A stretch of DNA of 64,000 nt from a virus (IMGVR_UViG_3300007523_000008:1-64000); one strand, 5' to 3'; counted from the stretch's first letter, positions 16,161 through 24,912 are shown. Program-made: numbers and translations. The notes: generated from the letters alone by a model not told the origin.

Positions 16161-16736
16161 TTATTTAGATAAACGACGTTCGTTGATAACTTCGAGTATG
16201 GTTTTTTTGATTATTTCCCTTAATTGTTCGGTGGAAACGTTATTCGCCGGCTCTACTTCAGTATAGTCTATACCGATTAATTTACCGCCGAAGTTAACGT
16301 TCATGTGTTTACTTCCATTAAATAAACGTTGGACCTTTCCAATTTTACCTTCCAATTCCCCCAAGGCTTTACGCCAGGCGAATTGGTTAGTTGTGTATCC
16401 CATATGGGCTGGGACAGAACTGGCGTGTCTTCCCAAGGCATCTTTTCTTAATTTGACTTCATCTCCGATTTTATATGGATTCTTCATTGTAATTGTAATT
16501 GTTTCTAATCTAAATTCTTCTGTTCTATCACCCGTCCCACCACAGTCTGAACATTGAATCTGACCTGATCCATTATTTATACCTGTAGTAAACCAACCTT
16601 GCCCGCCACACGTTTTACAACGCCCAACGGGTTGAGCGCCTGTTCCGGCCTTTACAGACGCTCCACTAAAATCTTGGACTTCTCCGGGCTCTATTTCTAA
16701 ATTCCTCGCAACCTCAGACTGTATTTTGTGAACCAT
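16161..16736 (-). CDS. DnaJ-type zinc-finger protein with KOW-like segment
   Basis: A 191-residue protein. Residues 40-70 hold two CxxCxGxG-type halves (CKTCGGQGWF and CSDCGGTGD), the zinc-binding module of DnaJ, which binds unfolded protein. There is no J domain. Residues ~80-155 (YKIGDEVKLRKDA, ELEGKIGKVQRLFNG, MNVNFGGKLIGIDYTEVE) resemble a KOW/SH3 strand set. The C-terminus LREIIKKTILEVINERRLSK echoes the IxE helix found at the N-termini of neighbours. It sits between protease and core genes, so a role as assembly chaperone is possible, but only the zinc-finger call is firm. Confidence 0.7.
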   Translation of the reverse strand: MVHKIQSEVARNLEIEPGEVQDFSGASVKAGTGAQPVGRCKTCGGQGWFTTGINNGSGQIQCSDCGGTGDRTEEFRLETITITMKNPYKIGDEVKLRKDALGRHASSVPAHMGYTTNQFAWRKALGELEGKIGKVQRLFNGSKHMNVNFGGKLIGIDYTEVEPANNVSTEQLREIIKKTILEVINERRLSK

Positions 16737-16762
16737 TTTATAAGACGGAAAATCTTTAAGAA

Positions 16763-17062
16763 TTATTGTAGGTAGTGTTCGTGTGCAATATCATTAACCA
16801 ATTCCCCATTCTCTTCGCCGAATCGTTGACACTCATCTTCCGACAAGGGTGTGCCATCCACATATGATGCCGCTTCGACAAATGAATCTGAAAAATCTGG
16901 ATAATCCCTCGGGTCAACATCACCAATTTTGATTGTACTTGGATCAACAAATCTACCATTAAAAGGAATAGGATGGCCAGACGACTCATTCAGAGTCTTC
17001 TTCTCTTCTCTAATTTCACAAACAATTTCTTTAATCAATTTTTTTAGTTGGCTCTTTTTCAT
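16763..17062 (-). CDS. Small head-module protein with LIKEI N-terminal helix
   Basis: A 99-residue protein. The first ~25 residues, MKKSQLKKLIKEIVCEIREE, form a basic then acidic amphipathic helix of the type repeated across this window. The rest contains GHPIPFNGRFVDPSTIKIGDVDPRDYPDF and a C-terminal acidic helix with Cys. It lies 15 nt downstream of the protease gene. Family and function are unknown. Confidence 0.7.
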   Translation of the reverse strand: MKKSQLKKLIKEIVCEIREEKKTLNESSGHPIPFNGRFVDPSTIKIGDVDPRDYPDFSDSFVEAASYVDGTPLSEDECQRFGEENGELVNDIAHEHYLQ

Positions 17063-17077
17063 AACAGTTGACGCGGG

Positions 17078-17707
17078 TTATCGGGTCTCAGATATAATAT
17101 CTCTGATGATGTTTTCGATGTTCAAATACTTGTCAATCGCTTGGCGGTTTCCTTCACCGAGTAATTTTTTTGAATGGTCGATTGATTCATTCAAATTCAT
17201 GTAAGCTCCGCGTGTTGATGGAGAGGATACTAAGTCAAAGCAGAGAAGCTCGAAATCGTCCTGAACCTCAACAGTGTTCTCTGCCATCTGACGAACCGAA
17301 CCGAGTCCTCTAGAAGAAATACCAAGTCGGACATTATTCTTAACCAATTCACGAGCAATGTTACCCGATGGAGTTGTAAGAATTTCAATTGTTCCTACAA
17401 CATCTTCTCCTTCCCAGTGACATTCGACGATGTTGTGCGATACATTTTTTAAATTGATAACTGACGAATCTGGGTGGTCAAGTTCACCGAGTGCACGCCG
17501 TTCTCTAATAATTTGTTGGTATTTTTCAACCTCGCGTTGGAGAATGTGTTTTGGGTACACACGTCCATTGTGATTCTTTTGACCAGCTTTTTGAAGAATG
17601 CCTTTTAAAGAAAAAACGCCGTTTGTAGACGTTTTTGCTTCGTTAATCATCTGTGGGGTGATTTCGAAGGGGATGAAATCTACCAAGAGTTGTCGTGTTT
17701 CGCTCAT
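17078..17707 (-). CDS. 21: Prohead maturation protease (gp21-like)
   Basis: A 209-residue protease (T4 gp21 has 212). Hallmarks in order: GQKNHNGRVYPKHIL at ~42-55 (T4: VVNRNKRLYPKRIL), GELDHP with the catalytic His at 78, a strand pair HNIVECHWEGEDVVGTIEIL, LGISSRGLGSV with the catalytic Ser at ~131, and DDFELLCFDLVSSPSTRGAYM with the acidic third residue. These fit the U9/S78-like fold. In T4 it cuts scaffold, core proteins and capsid protein after (I/L)xE inside the prohead. Its start overlaps the stop of the upstream gene (TAATG), so translation is probably coupled. It is the processing enzyme for the cleavage-like N-termini noted in this window. Confidence 0.9.
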   Translation of the reverse strand: MSETRQLLVDFIPFEITPQMINEAKTSTNGVFSLKGILQKAGQKNHNGRVYPKHILQREVEKYQQIIRERRALGELDHPDSSVINLKNVSHNIVECHWEGEDVVGTIEILTTPSGNIARELVKNNVRLGISSRGLGSVRQMAENTVEVQDDFELLCFDLVSSPSTRGAYMNLNESIDHSKKLLGEGNRQAIDKYLNIENIIRDIISETR

Positions 17708-18282
17708 TATGATCTTCCTATGTTAGCTGGTGAACTAAGCCCCATTGTTTGTGGATAAGCCATGTTGGTTCTTTGTCCAACTCCTGGGTCCTTAGATGGG
17801 TCTTGTGGTGGTGTAACATTTGTTACTTCTGGAGAATCTTGAGAGTCAACTTCTGTGCTTGTTGCTCCAACTTTAATTTTGAATGCTGGATTGACGAAGT
17901 AGTCTTTTTTATCCTTGTCTTTAACGACCACATAGTACTCATCATTCATATACGAAACATCGAGGCCTGTAACCGTGACCGTGTAATCCTTTTGAATTTG
18001 ACCAACAGCACCCTTAGAAGCGCGAACGGTCGCTGTCTTATTTAGAAGATTCTTAGATAGCATTGCTACTAAATTCTTCTTCGCAGCCTCCACTTGTTTA
18101 TCTACAGTAGTTTCAAATGTCTGAAAGTCGCTTAGCACATCATAGTACTTCGTAGCCTCAGATGGTTGATTCGTATCAGGAGCTGATGGTACTGGAGACG
18201 ATGAAGCGTCGGCTGGATTCGCGCCGTTCTGTGCTGTGATTTCCTCTTTGAGAATGTTTTTAGCGATGGTGGATAGTTTCAT
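17707..18282 (-). CDS. Head-module protein with ILKE N-terminus
   Basis: A 191-residue protein. The N-terminus MKLSTIAKNILKEEITAQ again ends a short helix in ILKE. A Pro/Ser/Ala linker follows (residues ~20-45), then a helix (YYDVLSDFQTFETTVDKQVEAAKKNLVAMLSKNLL). A beta-rich part comes next, with QKDYTVTVTGLDVSYMNDEYYVVVKDKDKKDYFV, and a disordered Pro-rich tail. It overlaps the protease start by one base, so it is in the same operon. I do not recognise the family. It may be a core or portal-associated protein. Confidence 0.72.
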   Translation of the reverse strand: MKLSTIAKNILKEEITAQNGANPADASSSPVPSAPDTNQPSEATKYYDVLSDFQTFETTVDKQVEAAKKNLVAMLSKNLLNKTATVRASKGAVGQIQKDYTVTVTGLDVSYMNDEYYVVVKDKDKKDYFVNPAFKIKVGATSTEVDSQDSPEVTNVTPPQDPSKDPGVGQRTNMAYPQTMGLSSPANIGRS

Positions 18283-18284
18283 AT

Positions 18285-18776
18285 TTATTTTCCTACACGA
18301 TTGATTTTTTTAGCGATATTTTTCAATCGGCTGTGAATTTCTTGGATATCTTGGGCGCTCCGTTTCCAAAGCTGAGACTGATCCACGCCAGTTTCCAACT
18401 TTAACCGCTCACAAATCCCAACTAAAAATTCAACTTCCCGTATAATCTTCTTTGCTTCACGGATACCAAGTGACACTTTAGAGTGGCTCTTCATCACGTT
18501 ACTCTCTCTAAAATTATAATAACGGCCCTTACCTTCTTCCAGGCTTCGTGTAATGATTGATGGATTTTCGATATCTACATCGTCGGTGATTTCTTCGCCG
18601 ACCACTTTTCCTCCTGGCATCGACCGGACGGCAATTTTTTTCTTTCGCTTAGCATCACTTGCTCCACCTTGAAATGCATTCGGTGTGCTATATGGCCCGG
18701 CCGCACCGGAGGTTGTCATCTCTTCGACGACTTCTTCTATAACCTCGCGGATAAGTTTCTTTAGCTCAGCCTTCAT
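18285..18776 (-). CDS. Head-module protein with LIREVIEEV N-terminal helix
   Basis: A 163-residue protein. The N-terminus MKAELKKLIREVIEEVVEEM is the longest version of the recurrent helix, followed by TTSGAAGPYSTPNAFQGG. That Thr/Gly/Pro/Phe string is, to my memory, common in small proteins of marine T4-like phages. The C-terminal half (SLGIREAKKIIREVEFLVGICERLK, QEIHSRLKNIAKKINRV) is helical and basic. It overlaps the end of the upstream gene by 4 nt. Function unknown. Confidence 0.72.
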   Translation of the reverse strand: MKAELKKLIREVIEEVVEEMTTSGAAGPYSTPNAFQGGASDAKRKKKIAVRSMPGGKVVGEEITDDVDIENPSIITRSLEEGKGRYYNFRESNVMKSHSKVSLGIREAKKIIREVEFLVGICERLKLETGVDQSQLWKRSAQDIQEIHSRLKNIAKKINRVGK

Positions 18777-19663
18777 TCCTTGATTGTCTCCAACTCTTTG
18801 ATAAGTTCGTACGAAAGTAGGAGAGCCATGACGTGATTTTCTTTAACTAAGGTTCCCTTAGAAATCTTATCCAACTGATTACACGTCTCATCAAGTTTAA
18901 TTTTGATGACTTCGTTATCAACTACATTCTTCTTTAATTCTAAGATACGGCCTTTGACAGCCGGTATTTCTTGGTTGATATACTGACGGAGTGAATTCGT
19001 GTTACTGATGTTATTGATGTATTCTCTAATCAATACCTTCTGCATGTTATTCAAATTTTTATATTTTTCATTGAAAGAATCCACCAATAATTTATAGGCC
19101 AGTAATCTAACTTCTTCGTTCTGTTGTTTATAGACCTTGATTAAATCTTTCTTTTCTTCTTCTGAAATTAATCGAGTTGGGGTCTTTCCTGCCACCATAC
19201 TCTCAACGATACAATTGCGTGATTTATAAATTTCGCGGGGGTCGCAGGCCTCATTTGTAATAGCCTCTTCAAAAATTTTATAAATCGATGCCAGTAATTT
19301 ATAATTTCCGATTGATCCTTTTAAGAAATCTTCGATTGGATAATTTTCACGGATTTCCTTGATCAACTCATATTTCTGTTTGGTCAACGACGACTCATTT
19401 AGTTTCTTACGAGCGCGAATAACTGTTTCTAAAAGTCTGTCGGCGTGTGAGGAGTCTTTGACCTTTTCTTCAAAAATAATACGGTATAGTCGATTTTCTT
19501 TACCAAGCTCCGTTGTTTCTGTAAAATATTTGCGCAATATTGAGTTTGCTTTTGAATCTTCCGAACCATTTAAAATGTCGGCAGTAACTTGTCTAACAAG
19601 CAATTCAAACAATATGCCGCTGTTGCGGTATTTCGAATGTTTCATTTTTTTAATCGGGGCCAT
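18773..19663 (-). CDS. Conserved helical head-module protein next to portal
   Basis: A 296-residue protein, highly charged and helical throughout. The N-terminal MKHSKYRNSGILFELLVRQVTADIL and the following KANSILRKYFTETTELGKENRLYR are familiar from uncharacterised proteins encoded next to the portal in marine T4-like phages. I know no function for them. It contains a coiled-coil stretch around residues 75-110, and no membrane segments or catalytic motif. Its location just after portal and before protease, where T4 has gp67/gp68, suggests a prohead core or portal-ring partner. The start could also be the Met at residue 7. Confidence 0.75.
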   Translation of the reverse strand: MAPIKKMKHSKYRNSGILFELLVRQVTADILNGSEDSKANSILRKYFTETTELGKENRLYRIIFEEKVKDSSHADRLLETVIRARKKLNESSLTKQKYELIKEIRENYPIEDFLKGSIGNYKLLASIYKIFEEAITNEACDPREIYKSRNCIVESMVAGKTPTRLISEEEKKDLIKVYKQQNEEVRLLAYKLLVDSFNEKYKNLNNMQKVLIREYINNISNTNSLRQYINQEIPAVKGRILELKKNVVDNEVIKIKLDETCNQLDKISKGTLVKENHVMALLLSYELIKELETIKE

Positions 19664-19674
19664 AGAAATCTTAC

Positions 19675-19685
19675 ATATAAATATG
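19675..19685 (-). promoter_or_regulatory. ATATTTATA motif upstream of the 296-residue gene
   Basis: The coding strand reads CATATTTATATGTAAGATTT, ending about 11 bases before the start. Confidence 0.35.
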
Positions 19686-19710
19686 TCTTAACGTGATAAA
19701 AACTTAATAA

Positions 19711-22524
19711 TTACTCTGCTTTGTCATCCCCAAGGAGATTCGACTCATCCAGTATAGACTTTTTCTCAGTAATTACCTGTTTTTCTTTCTTACCAAACTT
19801 AATACCCAAAGTAGCTTTCAACCTCTTCAACTCTTCATCGAGGGATAGTGGAGAACCACCCCGGAAGGTATGTTTTAGTGGATTTGATGTAGTTTTTGCC
19901 TTATTTTCCATACTACCGAGGGGATCTTCCCCACGATTTTTAACCTGTCGGGTAGAATATTTTTCTTTGTTTCCCGTTTGGTCCCGGTCCTTATCTTCTT
20001 CAATTGGAGGCGCATCTTTTTCTTCAACGGTTTCTGTTAAATCCGGTAAACCAGCGCCAGCTTCTTCTGGTGGACTATCCGGCGGTGTTGCCGGTTCTAA
20101 GTCTGAACCGGTTGGTTCATCCACACCGACGTCTTCGATACCTCCGTCGGCATCAACGGCTTGATTGCTCTTCATTGGGTCATTGCCCTCTTCTTCAATC
20201 TGCTGCATTCTCCAAAAGGCTTTCTGGTCATCGATGACTTCACTCTGTATCTGTTCGACGTCAGTTTCCGACATATTAAAGACGTTGTGGTATACCCAAG
20301 CCCGACTAAATAATTTTGCCTCTATCATATCCTTAGATACATTCAATTTATCTTGCCAAATTGCAATCTTCTCCTGTTCAAAGATTGTAGAGGGATTTGT
20401 TAGTTCTAACGTAAAGTCAACCAAACTAGCATCTGTATATCCTTGAATATACAAGTGGACAACTGCTATCTTACTCAACTCCGAAACAATAATTCGTTGT
20501 AATCTAGCAATTGTACGAGAAAAGCGAACATCTTCCGCGGCGAGGGTAGCTTTGCCGGAAATGCCTTCTTCGTATCCCAAGAAAGCCTTCGGAATTTTGA
20601 GTGCAGCCATCATCTTGTTGCGGACATACTCAATATCTTCCGTGCCTGTAAATTCCATACCTGGAAGTGTATCGATTGAAGTTCCACTATCACCGCCACG
20701 GACTGGCAGATAGAAGTCCTCAACCATATTATTTAAGTTAAAGCGTAGATTGTAATCACCCGTTCTCTCGTCAAGATACGGAACCTTTTTAATTTGGTTC
20801 ATAATCTTCTGCATAAATCCGTCAATTTCATTTGGCGGAATATTTCCAACGTCAATCTTAAAGATACGTTTTTCAGGAGCACGCATGATGCGGTGAATCA
20901 ACATGGCATCTTCCATCAAACTTAACTGTTTCCACACACGACGAGCTCCCTCTAACATAGACTTTCCATACGGAAGAAAGTTACTATCTGAAATAAGTCT
21001 GAAGTGTGCGATTTCGAAATTTTCATATTCTGAGCCGCCACTCAGACCATCGTGCTGATACTTAACGTAATTGATATTTGTTGGGTCTGACCCTTCAATG
21101 CGGGTTATTTCGTAAGCACTAAGCGGCCTAACGGTATACACGCCATACTCAGGTGATAGCTCCAACTTGAGGAAAAAATCACCATATTTACAATTTTTTA
21201 CGAATACGCCACTATCATAGTTGACTGTCCCGTTTGAATTTTTTCCACATATAGGGAAATTGTGACGGTCAGTTTCACCATTCGGACCAACCACTGTCAT
21301 GCAATACATGTCGGCCGATTCGGAGATTGTTTCTATCGAAGAAACCTTATGATTGGTTAGACTTTTAACGGGTATTCTTTTGAACTTTCTGGTGTTTATA
21401 GAATTCCACTCTACCATGAAAACATCGTTTTTTTGAAGAGTTGAGACAATTTCATCTTTTGGAATGTTGGAATGGAAGTCAAATATCTCTGACAGTTTAG
21501 AGTTCCACTTCAACTTCATATTTTCTTGAGCTCGCTCTCTTCTAACCGGGTCATTCCACATTTCTTTCTTTCCATTTGACCTAATCGAATTATGCTTGGA
21601 GTGTAGTTGGGAATTGTTATATTTATCAAAATCTTTGTGGTGAATGACCTTACCAACATCCCCGGTTTTAATTCCGAGTTCTTTTGCAACAATTCGGTGC
21701 GAAAATTCATATCCGTCTACACTTGGGTCGTACACCGTCTCATATTTGTCGAGGGAATTTTTCGAACACTTTTCACTCAGTTTTCTATAAAATGGCATTA
21801 AACTGTCACCCAAGTTTAGTTGGTCGGCCCTCTTGTCGTGGCCGTCACGTAACAAAAATGGGTGTTCTGGTGCAGTTTCTACAAATCCACCATCATCAAA
21901 TGTTACCCTGGTCGTCGTATTTGACGTATAGTTTTTATCGCACCACGTCACCTTGCCCGGAACAACTTTGTTAGTTTTATCTTGAATGGAATGAACCCAC
22001 ACCTCTTCCCCGGACTTTACTTTATTAGATAGCTCCTCAATTGAAATATTCTCACCGTTTAGAAGCGGAATTACAGAATCATACTTTACTGGCATGTTCC
22101 GTGTCCACGACCAAAGATTAAACTCAATGTTCATAATGTCATAGAAAAGATTCTCCAGAATCTTCTTAATACTTTCATCCTTGGAATTGATGGTTAGAAC
22201 ATTGCCGAACTCAGAAGGGACCAAACATTCATCAGCGTAGATATCTAAAGCACTACTTAAAATTGGATCCATGTCCATAACATCATAATCACGAAACAGC
22301 TCCAATCGAGCTGATTGATATGACAACGACATGTCTCGGTTGTGTAGGTTGTAGGTCGAACTACGCAGCCGGTTGAACCTGTCTCTCAGACTGTTCTTGT
22401 CGGTAGCGTACTGAACCGCGTCGGTGTCGATTACTTTGAGTTTCTTGCCGCCAACATTACGAACGATAACATCCGTCGAAAACAGTTTCTTTAATCTTGT
22501 GAATAGGTCTTTTTGTTCTGCCAT
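19711..22524 (-). CDS. 20: Portal vertex protein (gp20-like) interrupted by an intein
   Basis: A 937-residue translation product; removal of the intein (residues 145-444) leaves about 637 residues, compared with 524 for T4 gp20. Extein features: TDVIVRNVGGKKLKVIDTD, LELFRDYDVMDMDPILSSALDIYADE, then NLWSWTRNM joined to CKYGDFFLKLELSPEYGV, FEIAHFRLISDSNFLPYGKS, MRAPEKRIFKIDVGNIPP, LPGMEFTGTEDIEYVRNKMMAALKIPKAFLGYEE. These are hallmark segments of T4-type portals. The portal is the dodecameric ring at the packaging vertex, docking terminase and later the neck. The C-terminal ~160 residues are an acidic Pro/Glu-rich extension ending in a basic helix. A motif of the ATATTTATA type lies about 30 nt upstream. 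Confidence 0.92.
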   Translation of the reverse strand: MAEQKDLFTRLKKLFSTDVIVRNVGGKKLKVIDTDAVQYATDKNSLRDRFNRLRSSTYNLHNRDMSLSYQSARLELFRDYDVMDMDPILSSALDIYADECLVPSEFGNVLTINSKDESIKKILENLFYDIMNIEFNLWSWTRNMPVKYDSVIPLLNGENISIEELSNKVKSGEEVWVHSIQDKTNKVVPGKVTWCDKNYTSNTTTRVTFDDGGFVETAPEHPFLLRDGHDKRADQLNLGDSLMPFYRKLSEKCSKNSLDKYETVYDPSVDGYEFSHRIVAKELGIKTGDVGKVIHHKDFDKYNNSQLHSKHNSIRSNGKKEMWNDPVRRERAQENMKLKWNSKLSEIFDFHSNIPKDEIVSTLQKNDVFMVEWNSINTRKFKRIPVKSLTNHKVSSIETISESADMYCMTVVGPNGETDRHNFPICGKNSNGTVNYDSGVFVKNCKYGDFFLKLELSPEYGVYTVRPLSAYEITRIEGSDPTNINYVKYQHDGLSGGSEYENFEIAHFRLISDSNFLPYGKSMLEGARRVWKQLSLMEDAMLIHRIMRAPEKRIFKIDVGNIPPNEIDGFMQKIMNQIKKVPYLDERTGDYNLRFNLNNMVEDFYLPVRGGDSGTSIDTLPGMEFTGTEDIEYVRNKMMAALKIPKAFLGYEEGISGKATLAAEDVRFSRTIARLQRIIVSELSKIAVVHLYIQGYTDASLVDFTLELTNPSTIFEQEKIAIWQDKLNVSKDMIEAKLFSRAWVYHNVFNMSETDVEQIQSEVIDDQKAFWRMQQIEEEGNDPMKSNQAVDADGGIEDVGVDEPTGSDLEPATPPDSPPEEAGAGLPDLTETVEEKDAPPIEEDKDRDQTGNKEKYSTRQVKNRGEDPLGSMENKAKTTSNPLKHTFRGGSPLSLDEELKRLKATLGIKFGKKEKQVITEKKSILDESNLLGDDKAE
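21193..22092 (-). mobile_element. Intein with HNH homing endonuclease in the portal gene
   Basis: A 300-residue in-frame insertion (portal residues 145-444) between RNM and CKYGDFF. Splicing blocks are visible: N-terminal PVKYDSVIPLLNG (block A-like), VTFDDGGFVETAPEHPFL (block B with the usual T/H-P), MYCMTVVGPNGETDRHNF (block F, with Cys at the position usually held by Asp) and DSGVFVKN before Cys+1 (block G). Between B and F lie HRIVAKELG, VIHHKDFDKYNN and NDPVRRERAQENM, an HNH-type nuclease with a DNA-binding helix. Residue 1 appears to be Pro and the penultimate residue Lys, not the usual Cys/Ser and His. Exact junctions are inferred from the extein. Confidence 0.85.
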
Positions 22525-22554
22525 AAGCGTATAAGGATATATATGAATCCGTTA

Positions 22555-22567
22555 TCTATAAATATTG
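22555..22567 (-). promoter_or_regulatory. ATATTTATA motif upstream of portal
   Basis: The coding strand reads CAATATTTATAGATAACGG about 30 nt before the portal ATG, leaving room for a short leader with TCCTT-like bases. Confidence 0.35.
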
Positions 22568-22583
22568 TCTTAGACTTGTTTTA

Positions 22584-24218
22584 TCAGAGGAGCCAACGCA
22601 AATCTTCTCTATTACGATCTGATGTGCCCATCTTCATTGTCCATGGGTCATTGGCGACCCCATATGGATTACTCTGTATAATTGCTGTACGTGTCTGCAC
22701 GCGTTGTGCCTCAGCGGCGGAGTTTGAACCAATCTTACCTAAGAGTATTTTGGTCACGTTATCTCTCTCTGTTCGTAATCTCAAGGCTACATCCCGAATC
22801 CACATAGCTATTCCAGCCGCCATAACTAAGTCGTCATTGTAACCACTCATGGCTTCAGCTCGGGAAGAAACTCCCACAGACTTCCAAATGAATACCTTCA
22901 ACTCATCAATTAATCTACTCGATCGTATAATAAATTCTTTATTTCGAATGTAACTTTCCAATTTAGAAATAACTAAAGGTCGTGTTTTTGAAGAAGTTGT
23001 AAACCCTGGTTTGAGTTTTTTCTCTTCGCTATTTATTTTATTGGTCATCTGACTTTCTGTATCAACGTACTGTAAATCAGCCGAACTGTAGAATAGATTT
23101 GGGTATAGTTTGTCTATAATTTCTTGAATAACCGCCCAACCGATGTTTGCGTTTTCAACAACAACTAGGCCCATATTATATTCTGTTCCGATTGCCATGA
23201 GTGACCGGGCATAGTCCTTCGTCGGCAATTTACCCTTGTATTCAGCAACCTGCTCCATTGATTCGATGTCTATAACCTGCGCTCCCGAAAAGTCAGACGC
23301 ATCACCACGACCTACGTCACCGACAATCATATATGATTTCCCATCTTCGGGGTACTTCCAAATCCAATAACCGTGGTCCGCACCCCGCATCTCAATTGGC
23401 GGAATTACGTAGTTTTCTGTGTACCAATCTAATATTCCAATTTCAACAACGGTATTACCAGACGTACTGAATTCGCAATCACATTCTTGAGCCGCACCAC
23501 GTTCACCAAGTAGTTTGGTTTGGTTATCTCTCCACGCTTGGTCACGATCTGGATGAAGGTACCATGGTAGATTTACACGAACAAACTTATTTCCGGGAGA
23601 TTCCATCCAAGTTTTGTGAAAGAAGTTACCCACACCATTTGGGGTCGATAATATAATAGCTTTACCACCGGTAGACAATGTAGACTGTGCCGACAACCAA
23701 ATAGCTTCTACTCCGTCGATGAACGCAGCCTCGTCAATGATGAGCAGAGATACTGCCGCTGAACGGCCGGAATTGCTAGCCGATGACACCGCCCTAATCT
23801 GCGAACCGTTTGTTAATCTCAAAGACAGTTGATTATTTGTTTCTTCTTTTACCTTTAACCATGAGGGCAAATTATCATTAGCAAAACGAACCTTTGTAAC
23901 AATTGCCTTGGAAGTTTCCTGAGTAATCGACAGACATAGAATTTCCTTGTCAGTGTGAAACGTCATTAACCACAACGAATATGCTGCAACTAGTGTTGAA
24001 ATGCCCATCTGACGAGACTTCAGAACGGCCGTCAGCGTATTTTTCTGAAACGTATTTAGAGCTTCATCTTGAAATTCATAAGTCAAGAGAGGCAACGTCC
24101 CACGAGTAGGGTGTTGAATTTTGACATACTTCTTCATGAAGTATATGGCGTCGGATGCACATTTAACGTACTCCGACCTCATTATGTCCCTAAGATTCTT
24201 TGTGGTTGTCTCAGCCAT
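22584..24218 (-). CDS. 17: Terminase large subunit (gp17-like)
   Basis: A 544-residue packaging motor from the ATG at 24218 (a TTG one codon upstream is possible). ATPase: LKSRQMGIST at ~66-75 is the Walker A variant of T4-type terminases (T4: SRQLGKT), and LLIIDEAAF at ~158-166 is Walker B plus the catalytic Glu. The coupling motif IILSTPNG follows. Nuclease: MIVGDVGRGDASDFS (first Asp ~301), VVVENANIG (~354) and GYNDDLVMA give the RNase-H-like acidic triad. It cuts concatemeric DNA and pumps it through the portal. It lies directly upstream of portal; T4 has gp18 and gp19 between them, absent here. Confidence 0.95.
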   Translation of the reverse strand: MAETTTKNLRDIMRSEYVKCASDAIYFMKKYVKIQHPTRGTLPLLTYEFQDEALNTFQKNTLTAVLKSRQMGISTLVAAYSLWLMTFHTDKEILCLSITQETSKAIVTKVRFANDNLPSWLKVKEETNNQLSLRLTNGSQIRAVSSASNSGRSAAVSLLIIDEAAFIDGVEAIWLSAQSTLSTGGKAIILSTPNGVGNFFHKTWMESPGNKFVRVNLPWYLHPDRDQAWRDNQTKLLGERGAAQECDCEFSTSGNTVVEIGILDWYTENYVIPPIEMRGADHGYWIWKYPEDGKSYMIVGDVGRGDASDFSGAQVIDIESMEQVAEYKGKLPTKDYARSLMAIGTEYNMGLVVVENANIGWAVIQEIIDKLYPNLFYSSADLQYVDTESQMTNKINSEEKKLKPGFTTSSKTRPLVISKLESYIRNKEFIIRSSRLIDELKVFIWKSVGVSSRAEAMSGYNDDLVMAAGIAMWIRDVALRLRTERDNVTKILLGKIGSNSAAEAQRVQTRTAIIQSNPYGVANDPWTMKMGTSDRNREDLRWLL

Positions 24219-24226
24219 CAAATACC

Positions 24227-24847
24227 TTAAGCCACAGATTTCAAGTCAGCATCAAGCTTTGCAATTTCTTTATCGAGCCGCCCGATTTCTTTTAGGCACT
24301 TGACGTGATCTTTTTTCAGCGATTTTAGCAATTCATCTCTACGGTTATCTTCCCACTCTTCAACCAGACCATTTGAATTCACAAATGTCAAAACATGTGT
24401 TTTCTTTGTATAATCCAATCCGTCCTTCACTTTGGCTTTAATGTCCATGATGTATGAGCGTTCGTTCTCATATAATTTTTTCTGCTCATAGACGGACCAT
24501 TTGCCTTTAATTCTAATTTGAGTTTCGTAGTCTGTAAGACAGTCGAGACACATGCCCGTTTTAACAAACATCTTTGAATCTTGCTTCGAGCCCCATTTGA
24601 TGTCTTTTTTACACGTGTTACACTTAACGTTGATTTCGGTGCTAATCATGTCCATCAGTGGAGTATGGCTGGCCTTTCCGTATTCTTTCTGTACCCATGA
24701 CTTACCTCGTGTGTCGGTCCATACCTCACCGACTTTCCGCTTAGTCATATCCTCAGTTTCTTTATAACCAACTTGTACAAATGGTCTGTCGCCAGCCTGA
24801 TAGGCCCGAACGATATCCATGTTTGATGTGTGTTTTCCGCGTTTCAT
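24227..24847 (-). CDS. Zinc-ribbon protein upstream of terminase
   Basis: A 206-residue protein ending 8 nt before the terminase start. Residues ~75-105 hold CNTCKKDIKW...CLDCLTDYE, a four-Cys zinc ribbon. The N-terminal part has EVWTDTRGKSWVQKEYG. The C-terminal 60 residues are a charged coiled coil (SLKKDHVKCLKEIGRLDKEIAKLDADL). Its place is that of the small terminase subunit (gp16) in T4, and a coiled coil fits an oligomer, but gp16 has no zinc ribbon. I therefore leave it unassigned. Confidence 0.75.
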   Translation of the reverse strand: MKRGKHTSNMDIVRAYQAGDRPFVQVGYKETEDMTKRKVGEVWTDTRGKSWVQKEYGKASHTPLMDMISTEINVKCNTCKKDIKWGSKQDSKMFVKTGMCLDCLTDYETQIRIKGKWSVYEQKKLYENERSYIMDIKAKVKDGLDYTKKTHVLTFVNSNGLVEEWEDNRRDELLKSLKKDHVKCLKEIGRLDKEIAKLDADLKSVA

Positions 24848-24889
24848 GTCTATATATACGGATTATAAAAAATTTTCGGTGATATTATG

Positions 24890-24907
24890 AAAGAAGAATT
24901 CTTCTTT
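24890..24907. repeat. 18-bp perfect palindrome between two genes
   Basis: AAAGAAGAATTCTTCTTT lies in the 65-nt gap between the fusion gene at 24913 and the zinc-ribbon gene. In RNA it could fold only by dimer or cruciform formation, as there is no loop; it could act as a weak terminator followed by As. Confidence 0.5.
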
Positions 24908-24912
24908 TATCC

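Noticed and set aside
19721-20164. Plus-strand ORF opposite the portal C-terminus
   Set aside because: Antisense of the acidic Pro/Glu-rich portal tail; no start context.
24227-24847. Small terminase subunit (gp16)
   Set aside because: Right position but carries a zinc ribbon and no recognisable gp16 pattern.
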